Source: Oryza sativa Japonica Group
Taxonomy: Eukaryota > Streptophyta > Magnoliopsida > Poales > Poaceae
Direction: 5' to 3'
Length of the DNA: 64,000 bases
NCBI RefSeq assembly: GCF_034140825.1
Contig: NC_089045.1
Location: 25,525,501-25,589,500 of the forward strand
Every line of letters starts with the position of its first letter. Position 1 is the stretch's first letter. The position numbers and the translations under genes were made by a program. This document shows positions 31,207 through 44,100 of this stretch, one piece after another. Below the pieces are notes generated by a model that saw only the letters and a program-made list of their open reading frames with translations, was not told the DNA's origin and searched no databases.

Positions 31207-31967
31207 TTTGGCCCATTTCTCAATATTCACTTACGGCCGAAACATTTCTACCTTTTGCTGATTCTAGCGTCCATGAAGTTGCAACATGGGTTCATTTTCA
31301 GTTGATTTAGTTACATTTAAGACAATTTCGTCTTCTTTAGATTTCAATCCCACTTGGGTAATGTTGCCCCCAATTTGGCTGAGTAAATTGTAGGAGTTTG
31401 ACCATTTGTGACACATCAAACGTTGTAGCTCATGGTTTGCCATAGGATGTTTTTCTTCGTTGTAGCTAACTTTATTTTTGAGCCGAAAATATGACCCAAT
31501 TAAACAAAGAAAAGGTATGGTAATTTATGTATTATAGGGGATAACGATCCAAACATAACGAGATTACAATACATGAGCCTAATTTTGAATTCAGAGTGCA
31601 AGATAGTGGGAGAAAGAGAGAGAAGGAAAAGATAGAGCTAATATATACTAGTTGTACAATGAATTTATAGTTAGTAGTGAGTTCCGAGACGTCATCCAAG
31701 TGGCACCGAACAAAATGTAAGTCAGTGATGCTATGGTCACCGTCATTAAAATGATAAGATGGATTAAGAAAAACGTTACTAACCATGGAATTGCTATCAG
31801 ATTTTCAGATTTGCTCTCATTCCAATTCTAAGTAATAACGTAAGCTAGTATATTTATGTCATGTATCCAACGTTTGCGTTCACTTCATATTTTTTATTTG
31901 TTGGTAGGTAATTACAACGACTTTGGATAATTCAACATAAAAATGATAAGGTATAAAAATACATGTA
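31207..31967. other. AT-rich single-copy flank right of the duplication
   Basis: No gene or clear repeat recognised. This is the first sequence after the duplicated unit, so it should represent the original right neighbour of the locus. Confidence 0.6.
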
Positions 31968-32040
31968 GGGGATGTAGCTCAGATGGTAGAGCGCTCGCTT
32001 AGCATGCGAGAGGTACGGGGATCGATACCCCGCATCTCCA
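31968..32040 (+). tRNA. tRNA-Ala (anticodon AGC)
   Basis: 73 bases fold as a cloverleaf. The acceptor stem GGGGATG pairs with CATCTCC, including the G3-U70 wobble pair that identifies alanine tRNA. The D arm contains AGCTCAGATGGTAGAGC (A box), the anticodon arm is CTCGC TTAGCAT GCGAG with AGC at its centre, and the T arm is CGGGG ATCGATA CCCCG (B box). The discriminator base is A; CCA is not encoded, as expected in the nucleus. A T5 run at 32044-32048 is a fitting RNA polymerase III terminator. No intron. Confidence 0.97.
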
Positions 32041-32043
32041 AAC

Positions 32044-32048
32044 TTTTT
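32044..32048 (+). terminator. Pol III terminator of tRNA-Ala
   Basis: TTTTT four bases after the tRNA 3' end; further T runs follow at about 32065. Confidence 0.7.
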
Positions 32049-32056
32049 AATAGTAC

Positions 32057-32160
32057 CTTTTGCATTTTTTTTCCCTTGCTAAAGAAATTGTTGGTCTCTT
32101 CGCTAATGTTTTTTGCATTTTTTCCCTTACTAAAGAAATTGTTGGTCTCTTTGCTAATGT
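32057..32160. repeat. Two tandem 51-53-bp units after the tRNA
   Basis: Each unit has TTTTGCATTTTTT, CCCTT(G/A)CTAAAGAAATTG and TTGGTCTCTT(C/T)GCTAATG. Two copies, a few differences. Confidence 0.8.
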
Positions 32161-32423
32161 GCTCTTTGTATAGCCCATTTTGAACATGCTAATTTGGTTT
32201 ATCTCTCCTCCAGATTTTATCCATATAGCTGTAAACTATAACATTCAAAAGGGTTCAAAATTTTCAAGAAGAGATATTTTAACATATACAATAACAAATC
32301 TACACCCTTAGCCCCTAGGTGATTACAACCACGTACTATACTCTACTACTAACCATGGAACTTCGCTGGTCACCTCATTTTCAGCCTAATTTTTTAGCCC
32401 AACGCAACACTATCATATACTAA

Positions 32424-32820
32424 GGTGGTGTTTGGAAAGGAGGGACTAAACTTTAGTCCCTCTCATACAAACATAAGTTCTTACAAAAGAGACTAAGGGC
32501 TTATTTGGTTCTCTACCCTACCAATTTATTGGTAGTGCCAAAGTCTAGGCAAAATTTGGCACTACCAAAATATTGGTAGGGTAAAATTATTTGGCTACCA
32601 TTTGGATTGCTACCAATATAAAGTCAAATTCTCATAGTATAGTAAAGAAACTTCTAGAAAATGACCAAATAGTATAAGGGAACTACCAAATATTTGGCTT
32701 CAATCCAAAATAACACATATACTATTCAATTTGCCAATAAATTGGTAGGGTGTGTTTTTGGTATTAAACCAAAACGGCCCTAAAATTTTTGTGAGAGGGA
32801 CTACATTCCCAAACACCACC
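32424..32820. mobile_element. Outer Tourist-like MITE
   Basis: The left end GGTGGTGTTTGGAAAGGAGG mirrors the right end CATTCCCAAACACCACC. TAA flanks both ends (32421-32423 and 32821-32823), as in PIF/Harbinger elements. It is split by another MITE at 32497-32780, leaving about 113 bp of its own sequence. Confidence 0.8.
32497..32780. mobile_element. Inner Tourist-like MITE nested in the outer one
   Basis: The left end GGGCTTATTTGGTT mirrors the right end AACCAAAACGGCCC. Interior arms repeat CCTACCAATTTATTGGTAG in both directions. TAA lies on both sides (32494-32496 and 32781-32783). It inserted after the outer element was in place. Confidence 0.8.
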
Positions 32821-35800
32821 TAAGTGCGATATTACGAGCAATCAATCAATCGAGTATAATGCAGCTTAAGCCAGCCAGCCATCGCCTTCGTTTGGTGTTG
32901 CACGTGTCAAATCCCCGGGCGGGCCGGACCCACCGTACAGTGACAGATCCAGCCACTGGCAGTTGGGCCGCGAGCGGGCCAACGAACCACCACCCCAGCA
33001 TTTATTACTCCCCTTGCACCACCACGCGTAATCCACCCACCATTAAACTCTGGCCCCACCTGTCATCCAGCGTGTGGTGCCACGTCCGTTTCCCCTTCCC
33101 GGGAGGGAGCAGCGTCCTGTTTGTGATTTACCCGTATTGGTTTGTACCCGAGACACTGAGATGTGGGGCCCACGGTGAGATTGGTGGCTTGCGCGTGGTT
33201 TTTCTTGTGGTCGTAGGCACACCGCCCGCCGCGACCGCCCAACTACTCGGTGAGTTGACTTGGTAATAAAGAAGACGTATACTCGTGTCATGGAAATTTT
33301 CGTCCAGGTCCTCGTGGGACGACGAAATTCAAACCGGCTCCATGCATGGCTTACTCCGTACACCGCCACACGTACTCCGTAACACGTTACACGTCTACGG
33401 GTGGCATGGGCGAGCGACATGAGCGGATCGCTCATTCCATTATACGTTCTGTTTGCTCGTCCCATGTGTTTGTTTGGCTAGGTGGATGAGCTTCGATGAA
33501 AGATGGCCGTCCGAATTTTTATATTGTTTATTTAAATGGTATGATGGATAGTACGGTCTAGAAAAGGGAATATTCTCTTAATATGTTGGATGAGTGTATC
33601 CGGCCGATTTGACTGGAAAAAGTCATACAAGGCATGTGTAATGTGTCATATTCTGATTGGCTGTGGTTGGTTTGATTTTCTGTTAGCAAGCTCCAAATGA
33701 TTTTTTTCTCCTAAACCATTTATCTAATTTATGATTTGATTACACCATTATATTTATTACAATTAAATCTTTAATAAAATCTCAGGTGATTATATTTTAA
33801 TAAAAAAAATATATATGATAAATGTGACCCACTAACTTTTGGCATATCCCAACCATGCTATATCCCTCCAACCAAATAAGAAATTTAGTCATCCTATATA
33901 CAAATCAAACAAAAAAATTAGATCGCTATATAAAAAAAAATATATGAATGGTCATATCCCATTCATGACTATCGACCAAACATGCATGCATGACATCAGC
34001 CACACCCACACACACCCTAAATACTCTCCCGGTGATGGCCATATAGTAATAATTTCATTTTCATCCAAGCATTGCCATCTCCATAAAAGTATGGACATGA
34101 ATGGACTTGTTTGCAAACAGTGCTAGAGTTAAAAACTTAGAATGGACTTGTTTGCAAATAGTGCTAGAGTTAAGATGATGGCAACGACCACCCAACACCA
34201 ATCGATCGGCTATCGATGTCACGATGCAGCAATGTAGTCCTCCGGTCCAATTTCCAAGCTTGTCTCACAAAGACCATAGTCGACGATCAACGATGGACAG
34301 TGCTTGCCACTCAGCTGTGAAAATCAACGTTAGTACTCCCTCCCTTCCCTCATATAACCATGATCTCTTCATTTGATGTGTGGTATTATTACATTTATAT
34401 ATACAAATTGAGTTTGCATACATGCATGAAAGTATTTGAGGTAGTAAAACTCTTGTTTCTTGTGCATGGTGGGTGTTAAAGGGTGCGTGTTTCTTGATTT
34501 CTTGATGTTTCCGCCGATACTTTGATACATCGTCCGTATTTAAGTCTATTTTTAAGTTTATTCGTTTTTGAAAATACATAAGAAGTTGTATAAAAAATCA
34601 TTTTAAAAACATGCTAACTTTGAATGAAAGTCGGACTCCTAATTACTTTATAATTCTCGCCAGACCATTAAAAAAATAACGTACATGATATATGATCAAC
34701 ATCCCAATAAAGATTTCGAATTAGATATCAATACTATCAAAATAAAAATCCTATATATACATTTTAGAAAAGACAATCTAACAATAATACGATTAAACTA
34801 GCCCTCACCCGTTGCAACGCACGGGTATTATTTCTAGTTATAAATACAATATAGGAAAGTTAATTCTTCCTTAATATTGATAAAAAAAAAACTTATACGA
34901 TGATCAATATGAAATGGAGGGAGTGGTACTGTATTAGAGTTGACCTCTGGGAATTAGGTTGCTCCGGCACTCCATGGTACTCTCTGATTTTCGGCATATG
35001 ATACCGTTAATTTATATATATTTGTTTGATCATTTATTTTATTAAAAATATACACATATTAAAAATATGAGTTGTGCTCAAAGCTAGTACTACCCAACTA
35101 AAACAAATCACACCAAAATAAATAAAGGTTACGTATTTTTCTAATAAAATAAATGGTTTAACATATGCCTAAAAGCTATAGATATAATCTAAAGTTAATT
35201 TTAAGTTATAAACTTTGATTATAGAATTAGTTTAGGGTTGTTTTCATCAGTTTAGGAGTTGTTGGCATCCGGCTCTCCTTTTTTCCATTTCTACGACCGC
35301 TAGTAAAATAATCTACCAAGATCCTTTAAAGTCGAAATCACTTTGAAATGTAATCTTTAGGGATTCCAAGTAGATTCATAGTTGGCTCTACACAATTTGT
35401 CAAATGGTCACAAGGTCACAGGTGTTCTAAAAAGATATTTATATTAACTTCATTGACTCAATCTAGTTGTTAGAACACACTGTACATGGGTCTACTATCT
35501 CAATTTGATGCATGTCGTCGCAAGAATAGGTGCTAAAGTCCCTTTTTCTCCAATTCAATGGATACGGTTAAAGTTCCTAAGAGACAACACGTTGATAATA
35601 GGTTTGTTGAGACGAGATTATGGCATCTAGATCTTCTTTTAGAATTAAAAGCCCACTTAAACGGTTCAGTTTTTTTACTTAGAATATGAGAATACATAGT
35701 TGTAAAATTTTAAAAATAAACTAGAAACCCGAAGTTATTTTTTTCAACTTCTCTATATTCTTACCAGATGAATTCTAAAGTTCTTCCAAACAGACTTTGT

Positions 35801-36775
35801 AAAGGAGTTGAAAGTAGTACCCATTGCATTCAATTGTATAATTGCATCTTAGTAGTATCCATGTGAACTGTTGAAGCACAAATGAATTAAAATGACTTTC
35901 TGTTCAGTTTAAGCTTTTGATTGAAACAGAAGACTCATACATAAGTTCTAGGAGTACATATTACTTTTTTCACATCAAATGGTGTATGCTCCTGTTCATA
36001 TATTCCTATGTCCTCGTTTACTGGTCACTGTTGACCCGCTAGTGTTTTAACTTTGATCATTAATAGTTTTTAAAGGATTAAGTATTAACCTATGATTAGT
36101 GAAAGTTATATAGTTGTATTAATGGTATATGTCATACTTCAAGTATATATATATTTTTTTCAGAAAAAACAAACGGCCAATGTTTTGAAAAAAAACAAGT
36201 GACAAGTATATACAAATTTTGCTACATGACATCGTGACCACGGTTTAAGTAGTAAGGCATCACACAAACTGACTTTGGGGAAATACACTATTAAGAGTGT
36301 CTTCCCCCAAAACTTCGCGCGGTGTTAAAACCGTGAAATCATAATGTGCCATAAAATAACATGTTATAGCTGCTAAAGCACAACTGCACAGATGAAACTA
36401 CCCATCCTTTCTATTCAATTTAACCTTTTGGCCGAAACTAAACTATTCATACATAATACCTAAAATATTTCTTTTCCATATATCCTTTTAGTGCATGTTA
36501 CTGTCACCCATCCTCCTTTTTATTATCACTAGACACAAAAATCCCAACAAAATCCAATTATAATCCAAATAGTACCCCTTCTTTTCTTTTTTATTTTTTA
36601 CAGGTCACCGTTCCACCACATCGCACATATTCTTCGTCGCTAATTAGCTTCACCTGCGACCACACACACACCACCACCACCGCCGCGTCGCCATTCCACA
36701 CCGCGTCAAGCAGCGCACGCCATCGCCGTCTCCTCCTCTTCTCCGGCGTCCAAGAACCCCTCCCGTGCCCCGGCC
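32821..36775. other. Long intergenic stretch
   Basis: No gene recognised in almost 4 kb. Bases 32860-33480 are GC-richer and open in two frames without any known motif. The rest is AT-rich, with a Helitron 3' end near 34837 and a short direct duplication of GAATGGACTTGTTTGCAAA at about 34099 and 34140. The last part should include the ATL gene promoter. Confidence 0.6.
34805..34837 (+). mobile_element. Helitron 3' end
   Basis: A GC-rich hairpin (CCCGT ... ACGGG around TGCAACGC) is followed by TATTATTT and then CTAG at 34834-34837, with T as the next base. Hairpin plus CTRR before a T is the Helitron 3' signature. I could not fix the matching 5' TC end, so only this terminus is called. Confidence 0.6.
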
Positions 36776-37993
36776 ATGCCGCCGCCGGAGCCGGACAAGG
36801 ACAAGCCGCTGCCGAAGCCCAAGCCGCCCAAGCCCAAGCCCAAGCCGCCCAAGCCGGAGCCGGAGCCGAACACGCGCTCGGCGCCGGAGCGCGACCAGAC
36901 GGCCGCCCCGTACGGCACGGTGCCCCCCGACCCCTTGTCCTGCGCCACCGACTGCTCGCCGGACTGCGTGTTCTACCACCTGTGCCCTTCGCCGCCGCCG
37001 CCGGTGGCGCCCGTGCATCTGAGGTCGTCGCGGCTGCCCACGCCGCTCATCGCGCTGTCGGCGTCGCTGCTCGGCGTGTCGGTGGTGCTGCTCGTCGCGT
37101 TGCTGGTGTGTCGGCTTATGAGGGGGAGGGGGAGGAGGGGGAGGAGGAGGCGAGGTGGGCGGAACGCGCTCGCGCCGCAGGAGGCGCCGCTGACGCAGCA
37201 GCCGCAGCAGGGGGACGAGGAAGGTGGGGCGGCGGGGGCGGCGATGGCGGCGGAGGAGGTGGAGGGCGACGACGACGACGACGACGGAGGAGGAGGGGTT
37301 CACCACGTGTGGTACATACGCACCGTGGGGCTCGACGAGCGCGCCATCGCCGCCATCACCGCGCTGGTGTACGACGCCAAGAAGACCGGCGGCGGCATCG
37401 GGCTCGCCGGCGGCGGCGGCGGCGGCGGCGGGGGAAGCTGCGCGGTGTGCCTCACCGAGTTCCGCGACGGCGAGACGCTGCGCCTGCTGCCGCGGTGCCG
37501 CCACGCGTTCCACCGCGGCTGCATCGACACCTGGCTCCGCGCCCACGTCAACTGCCCGCTCTGCCGCGCGCCCGTCCAGATCAGCGACAAGTCCGCCGCC
37601 GCCGCCGCGGCGGCGGCGGCCAACGCCGCGCCGGGCGCCGCCGCGGCCGTTCCCGGCGGCGCGCCCGCGCCGAACCCGCGCAACGCAGCTGCCGCCGAAG
37701 CCGACAGAGGAGAGCTCCAGGGCTCGCCGGAGCGCGGCGTCAGGCGAGCCGCGTCGATGGTGACGCTGCCGAGGCGGCCATGGCCGGAGGTCTCGCTCCG
37801 GTCGCCGGCGTCGAACAGTGGGCGCATGGGCGAGATGGGCCTCGCCAAGATCGCTCGACTGATGAAATTCTCGGAAGTGTTGGAGATGGCCGGCATCGGA
37901 GCGACCAGGTCGGTGTCCTTCGGCGGCCACGGCAGGTCCGGCCAGTCCGCCGCCGCCGGCGCCGGCAACAACGCCGACGAGATTTCACGGTGA
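36776..37993 (+). CDS. ATL-type RING-H2 E3 ubiquitin ligase
   Basis: Intronless, 405 residues, as usual for the ATL family. A proline/lysine-rich N-terminus ([18 protein letters not shown]) is followed by a cysteine cluster (CATDC, CVFYHLC, residues 56-70), one transmembrane helix at about residues 89-113 ([20 protein letters not shown]), a basic stretch, the GLD motif at 185-187 and the RING-H2 domain at 222-263 (CAVC ... CRHAFHRGC ... CPLC, pattern C-x2-C-x14-C-x1-H-x2-H-x2-C-x10-C-x2-C). The C-terminus carries alanine runs and a conserved-looking [14 protein letters not shown] block. ATL proteins are membrane-bound E3 ligases, many induced by defence or sugar signals; substrate unknown. 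The start is the first ATG after a C-rich leader. Confidence 0.92.
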   Translation: MPPPEPDKDKPLPKPKPPKPKPKPPKPEPEPNTRSAPERDQTAAPYGTVPPDPLSCATDCSPDCVFYHLCPSPPPPVAPVHLRSSRLPTPLIALSASLLGVSVVLLVALLVCRLMRGRGRRGRRRRGGRNALAPQEAPLTQQPQQGDEEGGAAGAAMAAEEVEGDDDDDDGGGGVHHVWYIRTVGLDERAIAAITALVYDAKKTGGGIGLAGGGGGGGGGSCAVCLTEFRDGETLRLLPRCRHAFHRGCIDTWLRAHVNCPLCRAPVQISDKSAAAAAAAAANAAPGAAAAVPGGAPAPNPRNAAAAEADRGELQGSPERGVRRAASMVTLPRRPWPEVSLRSPASNSGRMGEMGLAKIARLMKFSEVLEMAGIGATRSVSFGGHGRSGQSAAAGAGNNADEISR

Positions 37994-38310
37994 ATTGCTG
38001 CTCTTCTGTGAAGGGATGAATCGCTGAAGGTTTCAGATTTTGGGAGACATGGAGGTGTTTGGTTTGGAGAGTTTTGTCACAAGGGAAAGGTAAAAAAAGT
38101 TTATCTTTCCTAAATCTTATGTGTGATTAAGCAAATAAATAACATGAGCTTTGTGCATACACCGCGAAACGTCAGAAATTGTAAATATGAATTCCTGACA
38201 AAAAGGAGATGTCTTTGTATGCGAGTTTGTAAGATATAAAAGAGATCACTGCTGCCTGTTCATTACAGTTCATGAAATTATATGAACTATGTTTGGACTT
38301 GTCTTTGCAT
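37994..38310. other. 3' region of the ATL gene
   Basis: Likely 3' untranslated sequence. No polyadenylation signal can be chosen with confidence. Confidence 0.4.
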
Positions 38311-38815
38311 CACCTCTCTTCTTTACTTCCAATCATGCAAGATGTTAATTTCACCAAGATGATTCATGACTGTCGGTGCAGGATATGGCTGTGTCTTGCC
38401 TCTTTGATCTTTTATCAATCTGTGATTGTTAAGAGATTTTGATTCACTCATCAAGCTATGGGACTTGCCGACTTGGTGTTTCTTCATCTCTCTTCTTTAC
38501 TTCCAATCTTGCAAGATGTTAATTTCACCAATATGATGGATTCATGACTGTCGGTGCAAGGAGAAGGGTTGTGTTTTGCATCTTTAATCTTTCATCAATC
38601 TGTGATTGTTGAGAGATTTTTATTCACTGATTCACTCATCAAGCTATGGACTTGTGTTTCTTCATCTCTCTTCTTTACTTCCAATTTTGCAAGATGTTAA
38701 TTTCACCAAGAAGGTTCATGGCTGTCGGTGCAGGAGAGGGGTTGTGTTTGATTCTTCGATCTTTCATGAATCTGTGATTGTTAAGACCATTGATTTTGAT
38801 TCGCTGACCAAACAA
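38311..38815. repeat. Three tandem units of about 175 bp
   Basis: The phrase CTCTCTTCTTTACTTCCAAT followed by TTGCAAGATGTTAATTTCACC, CTGTCGGTGCA and ATCAATCTGTGATTGTTAAG recurs at about 38315, 38489 and 38667 (steps 174 and 178). Units differ by small indels. They lie just 3' of the ATL gene and may be partly transcribed. Confidence 0.85.
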
Positions 38816-40450
38816 CAACCTTCTCAAACCTCATGTTCTTCCAGTTTATCACAAGGTTGTTGATTGTTGCATAAAAGTAAAGCAAGCAACCTGCACCTAG
38901 TTTTAATTCCAGTACTTTTCAATGTGGTTGAAACATTTTTGATGACTGTGATCAGACCAAAGTACAGGAAATGTGTTGCAACTTGTGAGGAATTTGTTCT
39001 GCTGCACCAATCCAGAATGAACTGGATCCTGTTCCAATCCTGTTCACTGAAAAAGAAAAGGGAAAAAGAAAAAAGAATTCAGCATTGCATCTGGAGCCTC
39101 CTGATTTGCTCATCCAATGGAGTGCATCAATATGGCTGAGGATTCTCAAGGAAGTTGCAACGACAAGCCACCTACTTTTTTTCCCATGTCACCATCAAGC
39201 TACTGACACTGCATTAAAAAGATGATGCTACACCATTTGGAAATGCTAATGGTGTGACAAAGCAAAGGAGGGATGCAAGTTAGGCAGTTAACCTTCAGTC
39301 ACCTCACAAGGCACTAGAGCAGTAGTGAGTAGTGACCATCAATTATATATCGACCTACCATTAGTTGCAGGTCATTGTTGATAACCAAGTAATATGGGGT
39401 TAAGTTAGCATTGTGTTATTCTCAAGGCTCTTGAGAAAATGGAGTAGTAGAAAGCAAGTACCTTTCACAAGTTATTCATGCTTTTTTGTTAGATGAGGGG
39501 ATGGGATCATGGTTTACAAAAACCAAAGAAAATTTGTCGGTTTTTGTGAAAACCGGACTTCTTGGACTGGCTTAGGAACATGGACCGCTTTGTTTACAGA
39601 TCAAGTTCATGAAAAATTTAAACTGAGTTTTATTTTTCTTATAAAATTTTACCGGATTTTATTAGGAGTCAACTGCTTCCAGATGGTTTTCATCAAAGCC
39701 ATGAAAACCTCTAACCTCTGGAATTTTTTTTTCTCGCAAACGGTCTAGTGAACCTGGATATGATTGGTGAGGAATGTCTGTAGTACAGCTGATGTAGTAG
39801 CAGACACCGACGTATGCATCCGGATCCATATATCAGCCACCGCTAAAATGTATCAGTCTTACTACAAAGGATCTGCATCCGTATGTGATTGGTGAGGCAA
39901 AAGTAATGAAAAAGTTTGGCTTGGTTTGGTGTACCTTTCACAAGTTAATTTAGGCTTTAGGATAAGGCCATGGATGATTGGACAGTCTTGTGTCCTTGTG
40001 TAGAGCCTTTAGTAGATATTTTGGTTTTCTTGAGGCTATGATATCCCTGTCATTTTTTGCTCAGAGTGAGAAAAATGATTAAACGAGTGTTGTTAGTGGA
40101 GTCCCGACACGCACGGCAGATACTTCACTCGCACAGTACCACTGAAGTGCTGTTTTCTTTGCATGCTTATTCACACTCGCTCAGTGCTGTCTTTCCATGC
40201 TTCACACTTGCCAGTTGCCTGTCTCTGTCTACATCAAAACAAACAAACAAAAACAAAAAAGTAAAAAAGAAGAGTTTTTTTATTGAAAAAAACAGTAAAA
40301 AGAAGAGCTGAGAGACAGCCTTGCATCTTCACTGTGGAAATCAAAATCTTAAAAAAATTGGCATTGTTGGTGACACTGCGATTAGCGCGTGAAATGCCTG
40401 AGTGCAAATATGCTTTCTGTAGATGACTCACACAGATATTTAGTCACGTA
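38816..40450. other. Intergenic stretch
   Basis: No gene recognised. AT-rich, with purine tracts near 39055 and 40245-40310. Confidence 0.6.
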
Positions 40451-40774
40451 GGCCTTGTTTAAATCCTTCGAGCTATTAAATAGCCCTTCGGAATCTTGCT
40501 ATTTTAGAGTATTAAACGTAGATTACTGACAAAACCAATTCCATAACCCCTAGGCTATTTTGCAAGACGAATCTAATGATGTATATTAATCCATGATTAG
40601 CGACCAATTACTGTAGCGTCACTATAATAAATCATGGATTAATATACCTCATTAGATTCGTCTCGCAAAATAGCCTAGGGGTTATGGAATGGGTTTTACC
40701 ACTAATCTATGTTTAATAATCCTAAATAGCAAGATTCTGGAGGGCTATTTAATAGCCCTCCGGATCCAAACAGG
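40451..40774. mobile_element. Foldback MITE with a long perfect-looking hairpin
   Basis: The ends share CTATTAAATAGCCCT after GGCCTTGTTTAAATCC (left) and GCCTGTTTGGATCC (right, reversed). Inside, a phrase starting CCATAACCCCTAGGCTATTT is repeated in reverse with few mismatches (about 40540-40688), so the transcript could fold into a long stem. 324 bp, non-coding. Confidence 0.75.
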
Positions 40775-41184
40775 CATAATAGCAATATAACAGAACCACT
40801 TGCCAGAGGGTCGGCCAGCAAATATGTACCGCAAGGCGCAAACACTGGAAAATCCATTATTCCCCCACACCGTTTTGAACATGAAATTTGGTCTCAAATT
40901 TCTACATTATACTCGAGAAATTTTCCTCACGAGAGCAGCTAGAGGGCATTATAACTCACATGAGCCCTTCAATTTTACAAAACTCTTGACAACATGGCCA
41001 TTTTTGTACAAGCGTGACAAAGGGAAGGCCTGGATCTTGCTATGTTCAGCGGACAGGAGAAATTTGGACAGTTCTCCTTTTTGACCCTAAGACAAAAATG
41101 ATCTCCCAGACGGTATCACATATATCTCCAGTAGACGATCAGATGATAAATTAAGCGATGAAAATCAGAGCCTGGACAAATTTC
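40775..41184. other. 3' flank of the SEC12-like gene
   Basis: No separate gene seen; part is probably the 3' untranslated region of the minus-strand gene that ends at 41185. Confidence 0.4.
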
Positions 41185-44100
41185 TCAATGTAGAAACCTT
41201 GCTAAGAGATCCTCTTTATGCTGCATATAGTAGTATGCCAAAATTGCAAGAATAATAACCAGTATCATGGTCCATATACTTATACCTGCCAGAACAAAGC
41301 AAACATATTTAGGAGGACATGCACGACTGGCAAGTATAAAAAACAATAACAAATAAAGATGTGGCATACCACGACTCTTAGGTGATCCAATTGAAGTCAC
41401 CCTAGCAGTAGAATCGAAGGAAGTCGACAGCAAGGTCCTGATATAAAATAGAATACCAACATTGAGAAATCACATCTGTCACGTTTGTAAACTCCAAGCA
41501 GATCGAGAGTCTACGGCATATATACTGACCTTGAATCTTGAGAGAATGCCAATGTAGTAATAATGCCAAGATGTGCCTTTTTAACTGTTACAAGCGACCG
41601 CATATTTTTTGAACTTAGTACAATAATGCTTCCTTCAATAGTTCCACTGGATATGGAAATGCAAACAAATTAGGCTTCTAGAAGGTGCATCCACATAATC
41701 TCAATAAGCTTAATCATAAAATGCAGTAAGCTGTTGATTGAATTTGCTCACATTGCAAGAAGTGTACAATCAGGCGAGACAGCAAATGCTGAAATTGCCT
41801 CACGTGTTATTTTATTTGACCCAATTCTCGTCCACGAGGTCGTATTCCAAGATATTATTTTCCCATAATCACCTAAGGAACAGGTTTATGTTACTGTCAG
41901 GACTTACCCTAGCAGATAGTATTCGATCTATAACATGGTTAAATAAAGTCTTGGGTTACCTTGCATCGCTGTAACAAAGAGGATCTGACTGTTGTCAGTC
42001 TGATTAGAGAATCTGCAGAAACCAAATATTTCTCCCTGGAAATGTGAAAGCAAGAAACTCACTTAAAACAAACACAATACACCAACATATGTTTTCAAAA
42101 CACATAAACACACACATACTCACTGCTTCTCTTGGGAGATTAGCTACAACTTCTGCTGACTTCAAGTCCCATACTCTACATGGGCCACTGCTTCTGTTCA
42201 CAGCAAGGAAATGTTCATCGGAGCTAAAAGCACAACACGAAACAGAGGAAACCCATCAGTATCACGCAATCAATAATACCTAAGTTGCGAGAAAAGAAAG
42301 AGAATTTTTACCTGAAGGTTAAATCCTTCACTGATGTTTTCGTATCGGGTTCTTCAAGAATGGAATCCATGGAAGGCCATTTGAAGACCCTTAAATGACC
42401 ATCCTACATAATTGACAGAAAATTGATTTGGCACCCTAAGTAGAAATCATCAAAGAATTCCCAAGGCACGATTGTATAGTACAGAAATCAAATTTTGTAA
42501 TGAATATTTTGCCTTGAAAAAAGTGACAATTGGAAATATTACAGCTATAGACACAAATTAATATAGCCTCGTAAGTGTCCCGATTTGCTTTTAACTAAAG
42601 TGAAGGTGAGGATGCTACACATAAAACAACATAACTGAACAAGTATTACCATGGAAACAAATAAAACATTGATTTAGTTTCTTCATTTGTTTATGTGCTC
42701 TTATTTTGTTCACTTATTAGAAAATAACTAACCTTACATTGTCGCACACCAAAAAGGATTTGTAACATGCTGATTATGAATCAAGAAGTGCCCTTTGACC
42801 AACACAAAGTCACCAACACTATATACACTTCTGGTAAGTGACCTCAATCTCTAATGAATCATTATAAATAGTAAACAGAGGCACGCATTGCTATTGTCAA
42901 GTTCCCATGCGAATTCCACAATTTGGTTCTCTTAATCATGTACACAAAATTGTTGCTCATGTAAACCTTATCATAATTTGCTTGCCAAATTGTTTCTGCA
43001 TGAAGCTCTGAAGTAGATGACTATAGTTTATTACATCTTCTTTACCAAAGACACTGTAACGTTTATGGCAGTCAGATTCAGAAAGAAAGTTTTTGTGTGC
43101 ATAAGCAATGGCCAGTAAAAAGTGAAAAGGAAAGAAATTTAGCAAACGAAAAGAAGGCAATAAACAGGGCATCTTCCAAAGTATATAGGCCAAAGTACCT
43201 ATAGGGTAACTGGCTACACGAGGAATGGAATACAAAAATGAAAAAAGTAATGCATAAAGAAAATAATAATCTCTAATAGAAAGCAAGTTATATCCACTTA
43301 CCTCACCACCAGTCGCAAGTATTGAACCTTCTCCACTGAATGACACAGCTAACTGCAAACCAGCATCACTCAACTCTGTCAGTGCCTCCTGATCAGCCCT
43401 CAAAGCTATATTATCAGGTCCCTCTCCTTCCTGTGATTCCCATCGAAATAACCTATATAGTTGTTACATGGTCAGAAATCAGAATTAAGAAGTGCAAAAT
43501 AACCAGGAAAAATTCTTTACAAAAGTTGAACCTTCTCTCCTAAAAAGAAGACATCCACTATCATCGCGTAAAAAGGTACATTTCGGAGCTAATACTAAGA
43601 TATAATCTAGCAATTCATCTACAGTAAGCAAATAACAAAAATATGACTTCTGACATGTTATGGGCGTTGCCCATAACAAACAATTCAACAAGTTAATGAC
43701 AAGACAATTAATACTTACAAAAGCAGGAACTAAAATCTACATGCCCCAATTCTAGCTTCATAGTAAAGCACGGTCTGTAAGTTGGATAAAGAACTCCACA
43801 AACTTGTACCCAGCCGTCGTTGTCCAACCTCATCATAATATTGGTTTCTACAAGCCTCTCAGACCACACATATATAATCTTAGTGTTTACATTTACATGA
43901 TTAAATCTTAGTAATAATGGAAAAGGTCTACAGTACCCCCTCTCTCCTCTAATTCTTCCCGAAGTTAAGCTTCAAACAGTTCAACCCTTAAACTGGATAA
44001 AAAAAAACACCCTCAATTTTCAATACCAAATAGATTACACCTACCGTAAGCACAAAACAAGGCTTGTTTTGTGCCACGTCTACTGCCACGATGGCACCAA

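Noticed and set aside
31983-32183. A 66-codon open frame starting inside the tRNA
   Set aside because: It reads through the tRNA and the T-rich repeat; no support as protein.
32859-33465. Open frames of 135 (plus) and 140 (minus) codons in a GC-richer intergenic block
   Set aside because: No motif, no second supporting feature and the two overlap; more likely non-coding.
36650-38019. Several long open frames on both strands over the ATL gene
   Set aside because: All are low-complexity Arg/Ala/Gly translations; only the frame from 36776 has the transmembrane, GLD and RING-H2 motifs.
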